This document shows positions 35,429 through 43,278 of a stretch of DNA of 64,000 nucleotides, in pieces. Below the pieces are notes generated by a model that worked only from the letters and a program-made list of their open reading frames with translations, did not search any database and was not told the origin of the DNA. Every line of letters begins with the position of its first letter. Within the stretch, counting starts at the first letter, position 1. The stretch covers positions 7,025 to 71,024 of the forward strand of contig JBEKBJ010000010.1 of NCBI GenBank assembly GCA_050015455.1, given 5' to 3'. The DNA is from JAGDMS01 sp050015455. GTDB taxonomy: Bacteria > Desulfobacterota > Binatia > HRBIN30. Position numbers and translations under genes: made by a program.

Positions 35429-36952
35429 ATGAACATGCGTAGGATGCGAACCGGATTCGTCGGAAAGTATTCACTGTATGCGGTGCTGGCAGGCTTGGGA
35501 TTAATGGCCTGGACCAGCCTGGCCGTGGCGCAGGGCACGCTCGGTGCAGGCAGCGTCAGCGGCACCGCTGGGCAAACGGTAGGGGTGCCGATCACGCTCA
35601 ACACCGGCAGTGATGACGTGGACTTCTTTGCGGTTACCTTTACGGTGGTGGCGCAGGGAGGTGCGACTGCCATCACGACTGCGCTCACCTATACTCCGGC
35701 CGATGACATCCCGAAGCCCGATCTCAGCACGGCCGTCCCAGCTTCGGGGGAGCTCGCCATTGGCTACGTCGGCCTGGCTACTACGCTGAGTGGTGTACTT
35801 CAGGTTGGCACCCTCAACGTGCCGGTGCCTGCCGGAGCGACGGGCAGCTACGTTGTGCAGCTGTCCAAAATCAGCGCCGGTGATCTCGCCGGTAACAGGG
35901 TCACCCTGACGGGGGCGAATGGCGCGATCACACTCGGTGGTGAGCCAACGGCAACGCCGACGACGGCACCGACGCCCGGTCCCGACACGCTGAGTGCAGG
36001 CAGTGTCAGCGGCACCGCTGGGCAAGCGGTAGGGGTGCCGATCACACTCAACACCGGCAGTGACGACGTGGACTTCTTTGCGGTTACCTTTACGGTGGTG
36101 GCGCAGGGAGGTGCGACTGCCATCACGACTGCGCTCACGTATACTCCGGCCGATGACATACCGAAGCCCGATCTCAGCACGGCCGTCCCAGCTTCGGGGG
36201 AGCTTGCCATTGGCTACGTCGGCCTGGCTACTACGCTGAGTGGCGTACTTCAGGTTGGCACCCTCAACGTGCCGGTACCTGCTGGATCGACGGGCAGCTA
36301 CGCTGTTCAACTGTCCAAACTCAGCGCCGGCGATCTCGCCGGTAACAGGGTCACCCTGACAGCGGTGAATGGCGCGATCGCACTCGCTGGTCCGACGGCA
36401 GTGCCCACCACTCCAACCACGGTGGTGAATACCCCGACCCCAGTACCGCCGACGGCGACCGCTACTACGGTGCCGACGGCGACCGCTACTACGGTGCCGA
36501 CGGCGACCGCTACTACGGCGCCGACGGCGACGGCTACTGCCACCAAGGCGGCCACTGCGACTGCCACCAAGGGCACACCGTCGGCGGGTACCGCGACTCC
36601 GACCGTGGCACCGGAAAGCACGCTGGCCACGAGCATCACCGCTACCAGCACCACGATTACGCTCGTTGATGCTAGTTCATTCCCGAGTAGCGGAACCATC
36701 GTGATCGATTACGAGCAGATCTCCTACACCGGTAAGAGCGGCAACCAGCTGACTGGCGTGACGCGCGGTGTGAACGGCACGACGGCCGCAGCGCACCTTG
36801 CCGGTGCGACGGTGACCCTGTTCACGCCCAGCCCTTGTCCGACTTGTGAGGACAATGACAGCTGCCAGATCAGCGCGAACGGTCACGGTTATGCGTGGGT
36901 ACTGCTCATTCCAGCCGTCGGTTTGCTGGTGATGAGACGTAGGCGTCGTTAG
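35429..36952 (+). CDS. Secreted scaffold: two cohesin-like domains, PT linker, shared module, C-terminal anchor signal
   Basis: The 507-residue product has a signal peptide (YAVLAGLGLMAWTSLAVAQ). Two nearly identical cohesin-like domains of about 135 residues repeat with a 150-residue period (AGSVSGTAGQ(T/A)VGVPITL, then DVDFFAVTFTVVAQGG). A Pro/Thr/Ala linker follows, partly encoded by 24-bp tandem repeats at 36451-36540. The module ITATSTTITLVDASSFPSSG ... GVTRGVNGT matches the end of the 32457 protein. The tail is CQISANGHGYAWVLLIPAVG followed by LLVMRRRRR: a short motif, one membrane helix and a basic cluster, as in CTERM sorting signals. It is the best candidate for the cell-surface anchoring scaffold. 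Confidence 0.8.
   Translation: MNMRRMRTGFVGKYSLYAVLAGLGLMAWTSLAVAQGTLGAGSVSGTAGQTVGVPITLNTGSDDVDFFAVTFTVVAQGGATAITTALTYTPADDIPKPDLSTAVPASGELAIGYVGLATTLSGVLQVGTLNVPVPAGATGSYVVQLSKISAGDLAGNRVTLTGANGAITLGGEPTATPTTAPTPGPDTLSAGSVSGTAGQAVGVPITLNTGSDDVDFFAVTFTVVAQGGATAITTALTYTPADDIPKPDLSTAVPASGELAIGYVGLATTLSGVLQVGTLNVPVPAGSTGSYAVQLSKLSAGDLAGNRVTLTAVNGAIALAGPTAVPTTPTTVVNTPTPVPPTATATTVPTATATTVPTATATTAPTATATATKAATATATKGTPSAGTATPTVAPESTLATSITATSTTITLVDASSFPSSGTIVIDYEQISYTGKSGNQLTGVTRGVNGTTAAAHLAGATVTLFTPSPCPTCEDNDSCQISANGHGYAWVLLIPAVGLLVMRRRRR
35537..36387 (+). repeat. Tandem 450-bp direct duplication inside the scaffold gene
   Basis: Copies at about 35537-35937 and 35987-36387 differ at only a few positions (for example GGGCAAACGG versus GGGCAAGCGG). 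The period is exactly 450 bp, or 150 codons, so the frame is kept. It reflects a recent duplication of one cohesin-like domain plus linker. Confidence 0.9.
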
Positions 36953-36977
36953 CCTTGGAACTCGTATAAGCCAAGAG

Positions 36978-37006
36978 AGGGGGTCGCTTTGCGGCCCCCT
37001 TTTTTT
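36978..37006 (+). terminator. Intrinsic terminator after the scaffold gene
   Basis: AGGGGGTCGC and GCGGCCCCCT form a 10-bp stem with one G-T pair and a TTT loop, followed directly by a run of T. It lies 26 bp past the stop codon and ends the transcript of the preceding secreted-protein genes. Confidence 0.9.
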
Positions 37007-37168
37007 GCGGCCGCAACCATCGCGTAGCCGAGCACGGAGCCATGCAGGATAAGAACTGACGGGATCGACTGGTGCTGCCAGTGGTGTAACCTCTGAGGAA
37101 ATTCTTGTCGGCTCACGATGGGCAAGAACACGAGCGAGCCGTAAGAGAGCGACACACGAGGAGGGTTG

Positions 37169-37684
37169 ATGAACACGCGCAGGATGCGGACCGGATTCAG
37201 GAAGTACTTGCTATATGGGGTGCTGGCAGGCTTAGGCCTGATGGTATCGACAGGCTTGGCCCTGGCGCAGAACACGCTGAGCGCAGGGGATGTCAAAGCC
37301 AGCGCGGGGCAAGGCGCAGCGGTGCCGATTACGATCAGCACGGGCAGCAATAATGTGGCGTTTTTTGCGGCGACCTTTAAGGTGGTGCCGCAGGGTGGCG
37401 CGCCCGCCATTACGGAGAAGCTCACTTATCAGGCAGCCACGGGGGTTTCGGCCCCCGATCTCCAGACGGCCGTTCAGGCGCAGGCAAAGCTTGCGATCGG
37501 TTACGCCGGGGCTAGCATCAACCCGGCGCTGACTGGTATGGCTCTGGCGGGAACCCTGATGGTTCCGGTTCCCGCGGGAGCGGCCGGCGCGTACCGGGTG
37601 CAAATTGAGAGAATCAGCGCCGGAGATTCCTCCGGCAATAGGATTACTCTGACGGGGCAGCCTGGAACGATAGCGGTCAAATGA
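37169..37684 (+). CDS. Secreted single cohesin-like domain protein
   Basis: The 171-residue product has a signal peptide (LLYGVLAGLGLMVSTGLALAQ), very close to that of the 35429 scaffold. One cohesin-like domain follows (NTLSAGDVKASAGQGAAVPI, VAFFAATFKVVPQGGAPAI, VPAGAAGAYRVQIERISAGD). No linker, dockerin or anchor follows, so it should be free. It is a diverged copy of the scaffold's cohesin unit. GAGGAGG precedes the ATG. The leader upstream (CGACACACGAGGAG) resembles that of the scaffold gene. Confidence 0.75.
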   Translation: MNTRRMRTGFRKYLLYGVLAGLGLMVSTGLALAQNTLSAGDVKASAGQGAAVPITISTGSNNVAFFAATFKVVPQGGAPAITEKLTYQAATGVSAPDLQTAVQAQAKLAIGYAGASINPALTGMALAGTLMVPVPAGAAGAYRVQIERISAGDSSGNRITLTGQPGTIAVK

Positions 37685-37815
37685 GCACGAAGCTCGACCG
37701 TGTTCATTCGTGGTGGCAGTACCCCACTTGGGTGCTACTGCTCGCGTAAGAGGACGGCCACAATCAACGTGGCCGGCCAAGCCCTAAGGACCCGCGAAGG
37801 CAAGGATATCGTGGA

Positions 37816-38655
37816 ATGCGAATTTGCGAAACGCGAAGTGTGCGGGTCAGTGCGCTGGTGCTCTTCGGGCTGTTCGGCTTTGCACCGAGTGTATGGGCGG
37901 CGGTATCGGTGAACGTGGGATCAGCTACCGGCTCCCCCGGGAGTACGGTGACGTTCTTCGTAACCGTCACCACAACAGCGGGCGAGCAGGTGGCGGCAAC
38001 GGATACCACGATCGTCTTTGAATCGGCGACGCCTATCGTTCAGTGCAGCACGAACCCGTCCTTTGCGATCAGCGAATGTGCCCTGCAGCCGACAGGGTGC
38101 ACGCCTGGGGTCGACTGCCAGCAGACCAAATGCATCGTCGCACCGTTCGGCGGAACGATCCCCAGCGGTTCCCAGCTGTACGCTTGTAGCGTGCACATTG
38201 CCGCCAATGCCGCCGGTGGTGAATATGCGCTGCACTGTTCCGCGGTGGGCGTGTTTGATAGCGCGGGCAATTCGCTGAACCCACAATGTACGGATGGCTG
38301 GGTCGAGGTCGTCCCCCCCACCTCTCAGAGCTACACCGTCTGTGATGTGAATCGGGCTACGTCTCAAGAGACAGGGGACGATGTTGGCGATTTCGGGGAC
38401 GGGTCGATCGACATTTTCGACTACAAGGCCATCTTCAACGCTGCACAGCTGAGTATCGACGCTCCTGCGGCGGGCACCGCTCGCTTCTCCGCGATGGATT
38501 CTTCAACGGTGGACGCGCCACCGGCCTGCGGCGGCGACGGGACGCTGGACATCTTCGATGTGAGACAGTGCTTCGACGTCGGCCAGCTGGGTGTGACCAA
38601 CTACGTGCGGACAGGCACGGGATCGAGCTGTACCTCAGCAGTGCAACCGCAATAG
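37816..38655 (+). CDS. Secreted cohesin-like protein with atypical dockerin-like end
   Basis: The 279-residue product has a signal peptide (VSALVLFGLFGFAPSVWA). A cohesin-like domain follows (VSVNVGSATGSPGSTVTFFV, EQVAATDTTIVFES) with four to six Cys. The C-terminal part repeats the dockerin-like double loop of the 34252 gene almost base for base (GDFGDGSIDIFDYKAIFNAA; GGDGTLDIFDVRQCFDVGQL) and ends CTSAVQPQ. The N-terminal half is instead closest to the 38937 gene. It is therefore a mosaic of two neighbours. Confidence 0.74.
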   Translation: MRICETRSVRVSALVLFGLFGFAPSVWAAVSVNVGSATGSPGSTVTFFVTVTTTAGEQVAATDTTIVFESATPIVQCSTNPSFAISECALQPTGCTPGVDCQQTKCIVAPFGGTIPSGSQLYACSVHIAANAAGGEYALHCSAVGVFDSAGNSLNPQCTDGWVEVVPPTSQSYTVCDVNRATSQETGDDVGDFGDGSIDIFDYKAIFNAAQLSIDAPAAGTARFSAMDSSTVDAPPACGGDGTLDIFDVRQCFDVGQLGVTNYVRTGTGSSCTSAVQPQ

Positions 38656-38703
38656 TTCACCAGCACGTCGGAGAGCCTAACGAGGTTTTTGTCCGGTGAT
38701 GAC

Positions 38704-38812
38704 GTACAAGAACACGACTGAATCACGTAAGTAGAGTGACACGAGAGAAATGGAGACTGCATCCAGGGAGTACTTGTTGTGTGTGCCGCTGGGGCGCTCG
38801 GGGTTCATAGGG
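38704..38812 (+). pseudogene. Decayed leader and signal-peptide region of a cohesin-family gene
   Basis: The stretch ACAAGAACACGACTGAATCA through GAGTGACACGAGAG, then GGAGTACTTGTTGTGTGTGC and GCTGGGGCGCTCGGGGTTCA, follows the order of the leader and signal-peptide region of the 35429 and 37169 genes. There is no usable frame and no mature domain. It is a relic of a further family member. Confidence 0.5.
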
Positions 38813-38829
38813 TAGGGAAGTGCCGGCGC

Positions 38830-38865
38830 CGTGACCCGTGCCTTGATTCTGCGTTACGGGTCACG
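38830..38865. other. Perfect 10-bp inverted repeat upstream of the last secreted gene
   Basis: CGTGACCCGT (38830-38839) pairs with ACGGGTCACG (38856-38865) across a 16-base loop. A degenerate relative (GTACGCCTTGAACCTTGCGT, then CTCACGTAAGA) is at 39732-39772, upstream of fabF. It could be an operator or RNA hairpin. Confidence 0.5.
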
Positions 38866-38936
38866 TAAGACTCGACAGTGAGGTCGGCATCGCAGCTAAG
38901 CTCCCTGGAAATCGGGAAAAGCAAGGAGATCGTAAA

Positions 38937-39572
38937 ATGCGAATTCGCGAAACGCTAGTCGTGCGGCTCAGTCTGGCGGTGCTACTCGGGCTGCTCGGGT
39001 CTGCACCGAGTGCACGGGCGGCGGTGTCGGTGAATGTGGGATCAGTTAGCGCCTCCCCCGGGAGTACGCTGAATATCTTCTACGTAACCCTCACCACAAC
39101 AGCGGGCGAGCAGGTGGCGGCAACCGAGACCACGATCGGTTTTGAGTCGGAGACGCCTGTCGTCCAGTGCACCACGAACCCGTCCTTTGCGATCAGCCAA
39201 TGTGCCCTGCAGCCGACAGGGTGCACGGCTGGCGTTAACGGCAACTGCCAGCAGACCGAATGCATCATCGCGGGGTTCGGCGGAACGATCCCCAACGGCT
39301 CTGTGCTGTACACCTGCGACGTGAACATTGCCAGCAATGCCGCCATTGGTGAATATGCGCTGAGCTGTTCTGCGGTGAGCGTGCTTGATAGCGCGGGCAA
39401 TTCGCTGAACCCACAGTGCACGGGTGGCTATGTTGAGGTCGTCGCCCCTACCCCCACGCCGGGTTCGGGTGGTGGCATTGCATGTCAGATCGCGGCGATA
39501 GGCCAGAGCTATGGAGGGTGGCTCCTGGTGTTCCCAGCCGCTGCGCTGCTGTGGTTGCGCCGACGTCGGTGA
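38937..39572 (+). CDS. Secreted cohesin-like protein with C-terminal anchor signal
   Basis: The 211-residue product has a signal peptide (LSLAVLLGLLGSAPSARA). A cohesin-like domain (VSVNVGSVSASPGSTLNIFY) closely matches the N-terminal half of the 37816 protein. A short PTPTPGSG linker leads to CQIAAIGQSYGGWLLVFPAA and LLWLRRRR. This tail aligns with that of the 35429 scaffold (CQI-x-A-x-G-x-x-Y, helix, RRRR) although the bodies differ. It is probably a second anchored cohesin. GCAAGGAGATC precedes the ATG. Confidence 0.78.
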   Translation: MRIRETLVVRLSLAVLLGLLGSAPSARAAVSVNVGSVSASPGSTLNIFYVTLTTTAGEQVAATETTIGFESETPVVQCTTNPSFAISQCALQPTGCTAGVNGNCQQTECIIAGFGGTIPNGSVLYTCDVNIASNAAIGEYALSCSAVSVLDSAGNSLNPQCTGGYVEVVAPTPTPGSGGGIACQIAAIGQSYGGWLLVFPAAALLWLRRRR

Positions 39573-39620
39573 CTGAGTGCTGAATTTCCGAATTACGGCG
39601 ACGACCAGCGATCATTTCAT

Positions 39621-39680
39621 GCCCTCGCCCTGACCCCTTCGACAGGCTCAGGGCAGGCTCTCTCCCAGGGGGCGGGGAGA
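39621..39680. repeat. GC-rich palindromic dispersed element
   Basis: GCCCTCGCCCTGACCCCTTC, CAGGCTCAGGGCAGG and CTCTCCCAGGGGGCGGGGAG make a compound palindrome between the last secreted gene and fabF. It is related to the copies at 5174 and 50191. Confidence 0.6.
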
Positions 39681-39778
39681 CCTGCAAGGATACCTGGGTG
39701 TGACTGTGAACGGCGGTAGTTGGCCGGTGCAGGGTACGCCTTGAACCTTGCGTGCCGCTCACGTAAGAGCAGAAGCCG

Positions 39779-41029
39779 ATGCGCGATGCGAACAGACGAG
39801 TGGTTATTACCGGCATGGGCCTGGTGACGCCGCTGGGCAACGACCTCGTCGCCAACTGGGAAAAACTGCTCGCCGGCCGCTCCGGCATCGGCGCCATCAG
39901 CCGGTTCGACGCCACGCAGTTGCCGGTCCGCATCGCCGGGGAGGTACGGAACTTCGATCCGGCCCTGTACATCGAGAAGCGCGACATCAAGAAGATGGAC
40001 GCATTCACACTGTACGCCATGGCGGCGACACAAATGGCGCTCGACGATGCTCGGCTGAAGATTGACGAGAGCATCGCGGAACGCGTTGGCGTTCTCGTGG
40101 GCGTCGGCATGGGAGGGATCGCCAGCCTCGAAGAGGGGCACCAACTCTTTCTCCAAGGCGGTGTGCGCAAGCTGTCGCCGTTCATGCTGCCGCGTCTCAT
40201 CGCCAACATGGCACCGGGTCACATCGCCATTCGCTTTGGGGCCAAAGGCGTGAACTATGTGGTGACCAGTGCCTGCGCTTCCGGCGGACACGCGATCGGC
40301 GAGGCCTGCCGCCTGATCCGGTTCGGGTTCCAGGACGCCATGCTGACGGGCGGTGCCGAGGCTGCGGTGACACCCCTGAGCATTGCCGGCTTTGCCGCCA
40401 TGCGCGCGCTGTCGACCCGCAACGAGGAACCGGAACGGGCGTGCCGCCCGTTCGATCGCGAGCGCGACGGTTTCGTCATGTCGGAAGGTGCGGGCATGCT
40501 GGTGCTGGAAGAGCGCGAAGCCGCACTCGGGCGGGGCGCACGCGTCTATGCCGAGGTCATTGGCTACGGCGCCAACGCCGATGGGTATCACATAACCACC
40601 CCAGCCCCGGAAGGAGCGGGCGCCGCGCGCTGCATGTCGCTGGCGCTGGAGGATGGCGGCCTGCGACCGCAAGAGGTCGACTACATCAACGCGCACGGGA
40701 CCTCGACACCGTACAACGATGTCAATGAGACGCAGGCAATCAAGAAAGTGTTCGGAGAGCACGCTATGCGGCTGGCCGTGAGCTCGACGAAATCCATGAC
40801 CGGCCACCTGCTCGGTGCCGCCGGGGCGATCGAGGCGGCGTACACCGCGTTGACCGTGTATCATGGCGTCGCCCCGCCGACGATCAACTATGAGCATCCG
40901 GACCCTGAATGCGATCTCGACTACGTTCCCAATTGCGCACGCACCATGCGGGTGCGCGTGGCGCTGTCGAATTCCTTCGGCTTCGGCGGTACGAACGCCT
41001 GTGTGGCGCTGCGGCGCCACGAGGACTAG
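39779..41029 (+). CDS. fabF: 3-oxoacyl-ACP synthase II
   Basis: The 416-residue condensing enzyme extends acyl-ACP with malonyl-ACP in fatty acid synthesis. The catalytic triad is present: Cys in VVTSACASGGHAIGEA, His in YINAHGTSTPYND and His in STKSMTGHLLGAAGAIEA. The start is RRVVITGMGLVTPLGNDLVA and the end is SNSFGFGGTNACVAL. No acyl carrier protein or other fab genes are adjacent. It is followed by the two ArsA-like ATPase genes, 145 bp downstream. Confidence 0.94.
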   Translation: MRDANRRVVITGMGLVTPLGNDLVANWEKLLAGRSGIGAISRFDATQLPVRIAGEVRNFDPALYIEKRDIKKMDAFTLYAMAATQMALDDARLKIDESIAERVGVLVGVGMGGIASLEEGHQLFLQGGVRKLSPFMLPRLIANMAPGHIAIRFGAKGVNYVVTSACASGGHAIGEACRLIRFGFQDAMLTGGAEAAVTPLSIAGFAAMRALSTRNEEPERACRPFDRERDGFVMSEGAGMLVLEEREAALGRGARVYAEVIGYGANADGYHITTPAPEGAGAARCMSLALEDGGLRPQEVDYINAHGTSTPYNDVNETQAIKKVFGEHAMRLAVSSTKSMTGHLLGAAGAIEAAYTALTVYHGVAPPTINYEHPDPECDLDYVPNCARTMRVRVALSNSFGFGGTNACVALRRHED

Positions 41030-41174
41030 TGTAGTGCGCCGCAATTGGAGTGTCGGAACGGAGAATCGTTGCCGCGCCAAATAAGAGATTATCTGTCTGA
41101 CACAGTACACTAGGTTCGAGTCCAGCGCCCTTCACATCCGTTCGCTCTCTCAAGTGGAGGAATGAATACGCACC

Positions 41175-42173
41175 GTGAACCCCGCCCTTGAAAAGTTGTT
41201 TCAACGCCGTGTGCTCTTCGTTGCCGGCAAGGGCGGGGTGGGCAAGACCACCGTAGCCTGTGCGCTGGCGATGATCGCGACACAGCTGGGCAAGCGCGTG
41301 CTGCTGACCGAGGTGGACGGCGCCGGCCGCGCCGCGTATTTGCTCGGAGTGGAGCCGGCCGCTGTCGGATTGCCCCGATCAGCAGGGCCGTCGTTGTCGG
41401 TGATGTCCATCGAAGGCACTGCCGCACTTGCGGAGTACTTGCAGATCATCTTGCCGGTGAAGCGCGTATTACAGGCCGTCTTTGCCAGCCGGATCTACCG
41501 CTACTTTGTTGCTGCAGCTCCGGGGTTGAAGGAGCTGCTGACCATGGGAAAGATTTGGCACGAGGCGGAGCGCGTAGACGAAGCCTCGGGCAATCGCCTC
41601 TGGGACCTGGTGATCGTCGACGCGCCGGCTACCGGGCACAGCCTGCAGTATCTGCGCATGCCGTACGCAGCACAGCAGGCCTTCGGCAGTGGGCTGGTGG
41701 GCCGCGAAAGCAAGCGCATCGTCGATTTGCTCGTCGATCCGGACATGACCGCGGTCAACCTGGTCACCACGGCCGAGGAGATGCCAGTCAACGAGACCGT
41801 CGCAATGTACCAACAGATTCGCGGCGAATTGCACATGCCGCTGGGGGTGTTGTTTGTCAATCGCATGCATCACGCCACCCTAGAGGCGAGGAAGTTGGAC
41901 ATGCTCGAGCGGCGACTGGCTAGGGTGCACGACGCACGCGGGCGCGCCGTCGCCACCGAGGTGTTGAACCGCGGGCGCGAAGATCTCGGCTGGACCGAAA
42001 TCAATCTGCGCTATGTGGAGCGGCTGGCGGCAGAGGTCGCAATGCCGCGGATCGAGATCCCGCTGGTGTTCGCGGAGGAGTTCGGCTTGCGGGAGGTACA
42101 TGGCATCGCCGCCGACATCGCCGCCGAGAGCGTGGCAGCGTCACGCCGGGAAACCATGCATGGGCGGACTTGA
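41175..42173 (+). CDS. ArsA/Get3-family ATPase, first of a pair
   Basis: The 332-residue protein has a P-loop (VAGKGGVGKTTVACALAM), LLTEVDGAGR and DLVIVDAPATGHSLQYLRMP as in ArsA-like ATPases. The metal-binding cysteines of true arsenite pump ATPases are not evident. The conserved NLVTTAEEMPVNET is typical of bacterial ArsA-like proteins of unknown job. GTG start; GGAGGA is 14 bases away, somewhat far. The next gene overlaps its end by 14 bases, so the two are probably made in equal amounts and may form a heterodimer. Confidence 0.85.
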   Translation: MNPALEKLFQRRVLFVAGKGGVGKTTVACALAMIATQLGKRVLLTEVDGAGRAAYLLGVEPAAVGLPRSAGPSLSVMSIEGTAALAEYLQIILPVKRVLQAVFASRIYRYFVAAAPGLKELLTMGKIWHEAERVDEASGNRLWDLVIVDAPATGHSLQYLRMPYAAQQAFGSGLVGRESKRIVDLLVDPDMTAVNLVTTAEEMPVNETVAMYQQIRGELHMPLGVLFVNRMHHATLEARKLDMLERRLARVHDARGRAVATEVLNRGREDLGWTEINLRYVERLAAEVAMPRIEIPLVFAEEFGLREVHGIAADIAAESVAASRRETMHGRT

Positions 42174-43278
42174 CGGGCTGTTGCGGCGGCACCGCGTCGT
42201 CATCTGCGCCGGCAGCGGAGGGGTGGGGAAGACCACCACGGCGGCGTCACTGGCGCTGCGCGGAGCCTTGACGGGCCGGCGCACGATCGTTTTGACGATC
42301 GATCCCGCCAAACGCCTGGCCAACGCCCTCGGCATGACCGACGTCGGCAGCAGCGTATCCGCTGTGAAGGCGGCGGGGCTGCAACCCGGAATGCTCAGCG
42401 CCTTGATGCTCGACCAGAAAGGCGCCTGGGATGAATTGGTGGAGCGCCACGCACCCTCGGCGGAAATCCGTGCTCGGATTCTGAGTAATCACTTCTACCA
42501 GCACTTGTCCCAGAGCTTCGCCGGCTCATACGAGTACATGGCCATTGAGCAGCTGTGCGAGTTGCACGCCAGCGGCGCCTACGACTTGATTGTGGTTGAC
42601 ACGCCGCCAACGCGCCATGCCCTCGACTTCCTCGAAGCGCCGCAGCGCATCGCCGATTTCCTCGACCGCGGCGTGGTGAAGTGGTTCATCCGCCCATACT
42701 TCTCTGCGGGCTGGGCCACCTTGCGTTTCATGAACCGCACCGTCAGCTTTCTCTTCCGCAGATTGGAGGAGGCCACCGGGATCTCGGCCCTGGTCGAGGT
42801 CTCGGATTTCTTCACATCAATGAGCGGCTTGTTCGACGCTTTCGAGCCTCGGGTGCACCGGGTCTACGAGCTGCTGCGCTCGCGTGAAAGCTGTTTTGTG
42901 CTTGTAGCTACGCCGGAGGAACAGGTCTTGACGGAGGCGGAGTATTTCTGCCGCAAGGTGCGTGAGCTGGAGATGCCGCTGCGGGCAGTGGTCTTCAACC
43001 GCGTGCATCGGGAAATGTCGGTGGGGCGGCAGGCGGTTGCAGCTGATGAGGTCATTTGCTTGCTGGTGCGCCTACTGGGGGACGAGGTTGCGGCGGCGAA
43101 GTTGGCAGACAACTTCAGCCGCTACGAGATGGTCGGGCGGGGTGATGGCTTACGCATGGAGGCTTTTCGCCGGCTGCTGCCGAAAGGGGTCAGCGTGATC
43201 GAGGTTCCGAACTTCAACTCCGATATCCACAGCGTCGCTGAGCTGCGGGCGATGCACCCGTTTTTGTTTGCAGCGTGA
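42160..43278 (+). CDS. ArsA/Get3-family ATPase, second of a pair
   Basis: The 372-residue protein has a P-loop (ICAGSGGVGKTTTAASLALR), LTIDPAKRLANALGM (a switch region typical of Get3/ArsA) and DLIVVDTPPTRHALDFLEAP. A long helical insert (about 150-250) replaces the membrane-protein binding groove region. ATG 42160 is used because upstream residues in this frame overlap the previous gene and look non-coding. The pair could handle membrane proteins or an anion; no transporter gene is next to it. Confidence 0.85.
   Translation: MGGLDGLLRRHRVVICAGSGGVGKTTTAASLALRGALTGRRTIVLTIDPAKRLANALGMTDVGSSVSAVKAAGLQPGMLSALMLDQKGAWDELVERHAPSAEIRARILSNHFYQHLSQSFAGSYEYMAIEQLCELHASGAYDLIVVDTPPTRHALDFLEAPQRIADFLDRGVVKWFIRPYFSAGWATLRFMNRTVSFLFRRLEEATGISALVEVSDFFTSMSGLFDAFEPRVHRVYELLRSRESCFVLVATPEEQVLTEAEYFCRKVRELEMPLRAVVFNRVHREMSVGRQAVAADEVICLLVRLLGDEVAAAKLADNFSRYEMVGRGDGLRMEAFRRLLPKGVSVIEVPNFNSDIHSVAELRAMHPFLFAA

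Noticed and set aside
36451..36540. Regular 24-bp repeats that could suggest a CRISPR array
   Set aside because: The units are directly adjacent with no spacers and encode a Pro/Thr/Ala linker in frame within the scaffold protein.
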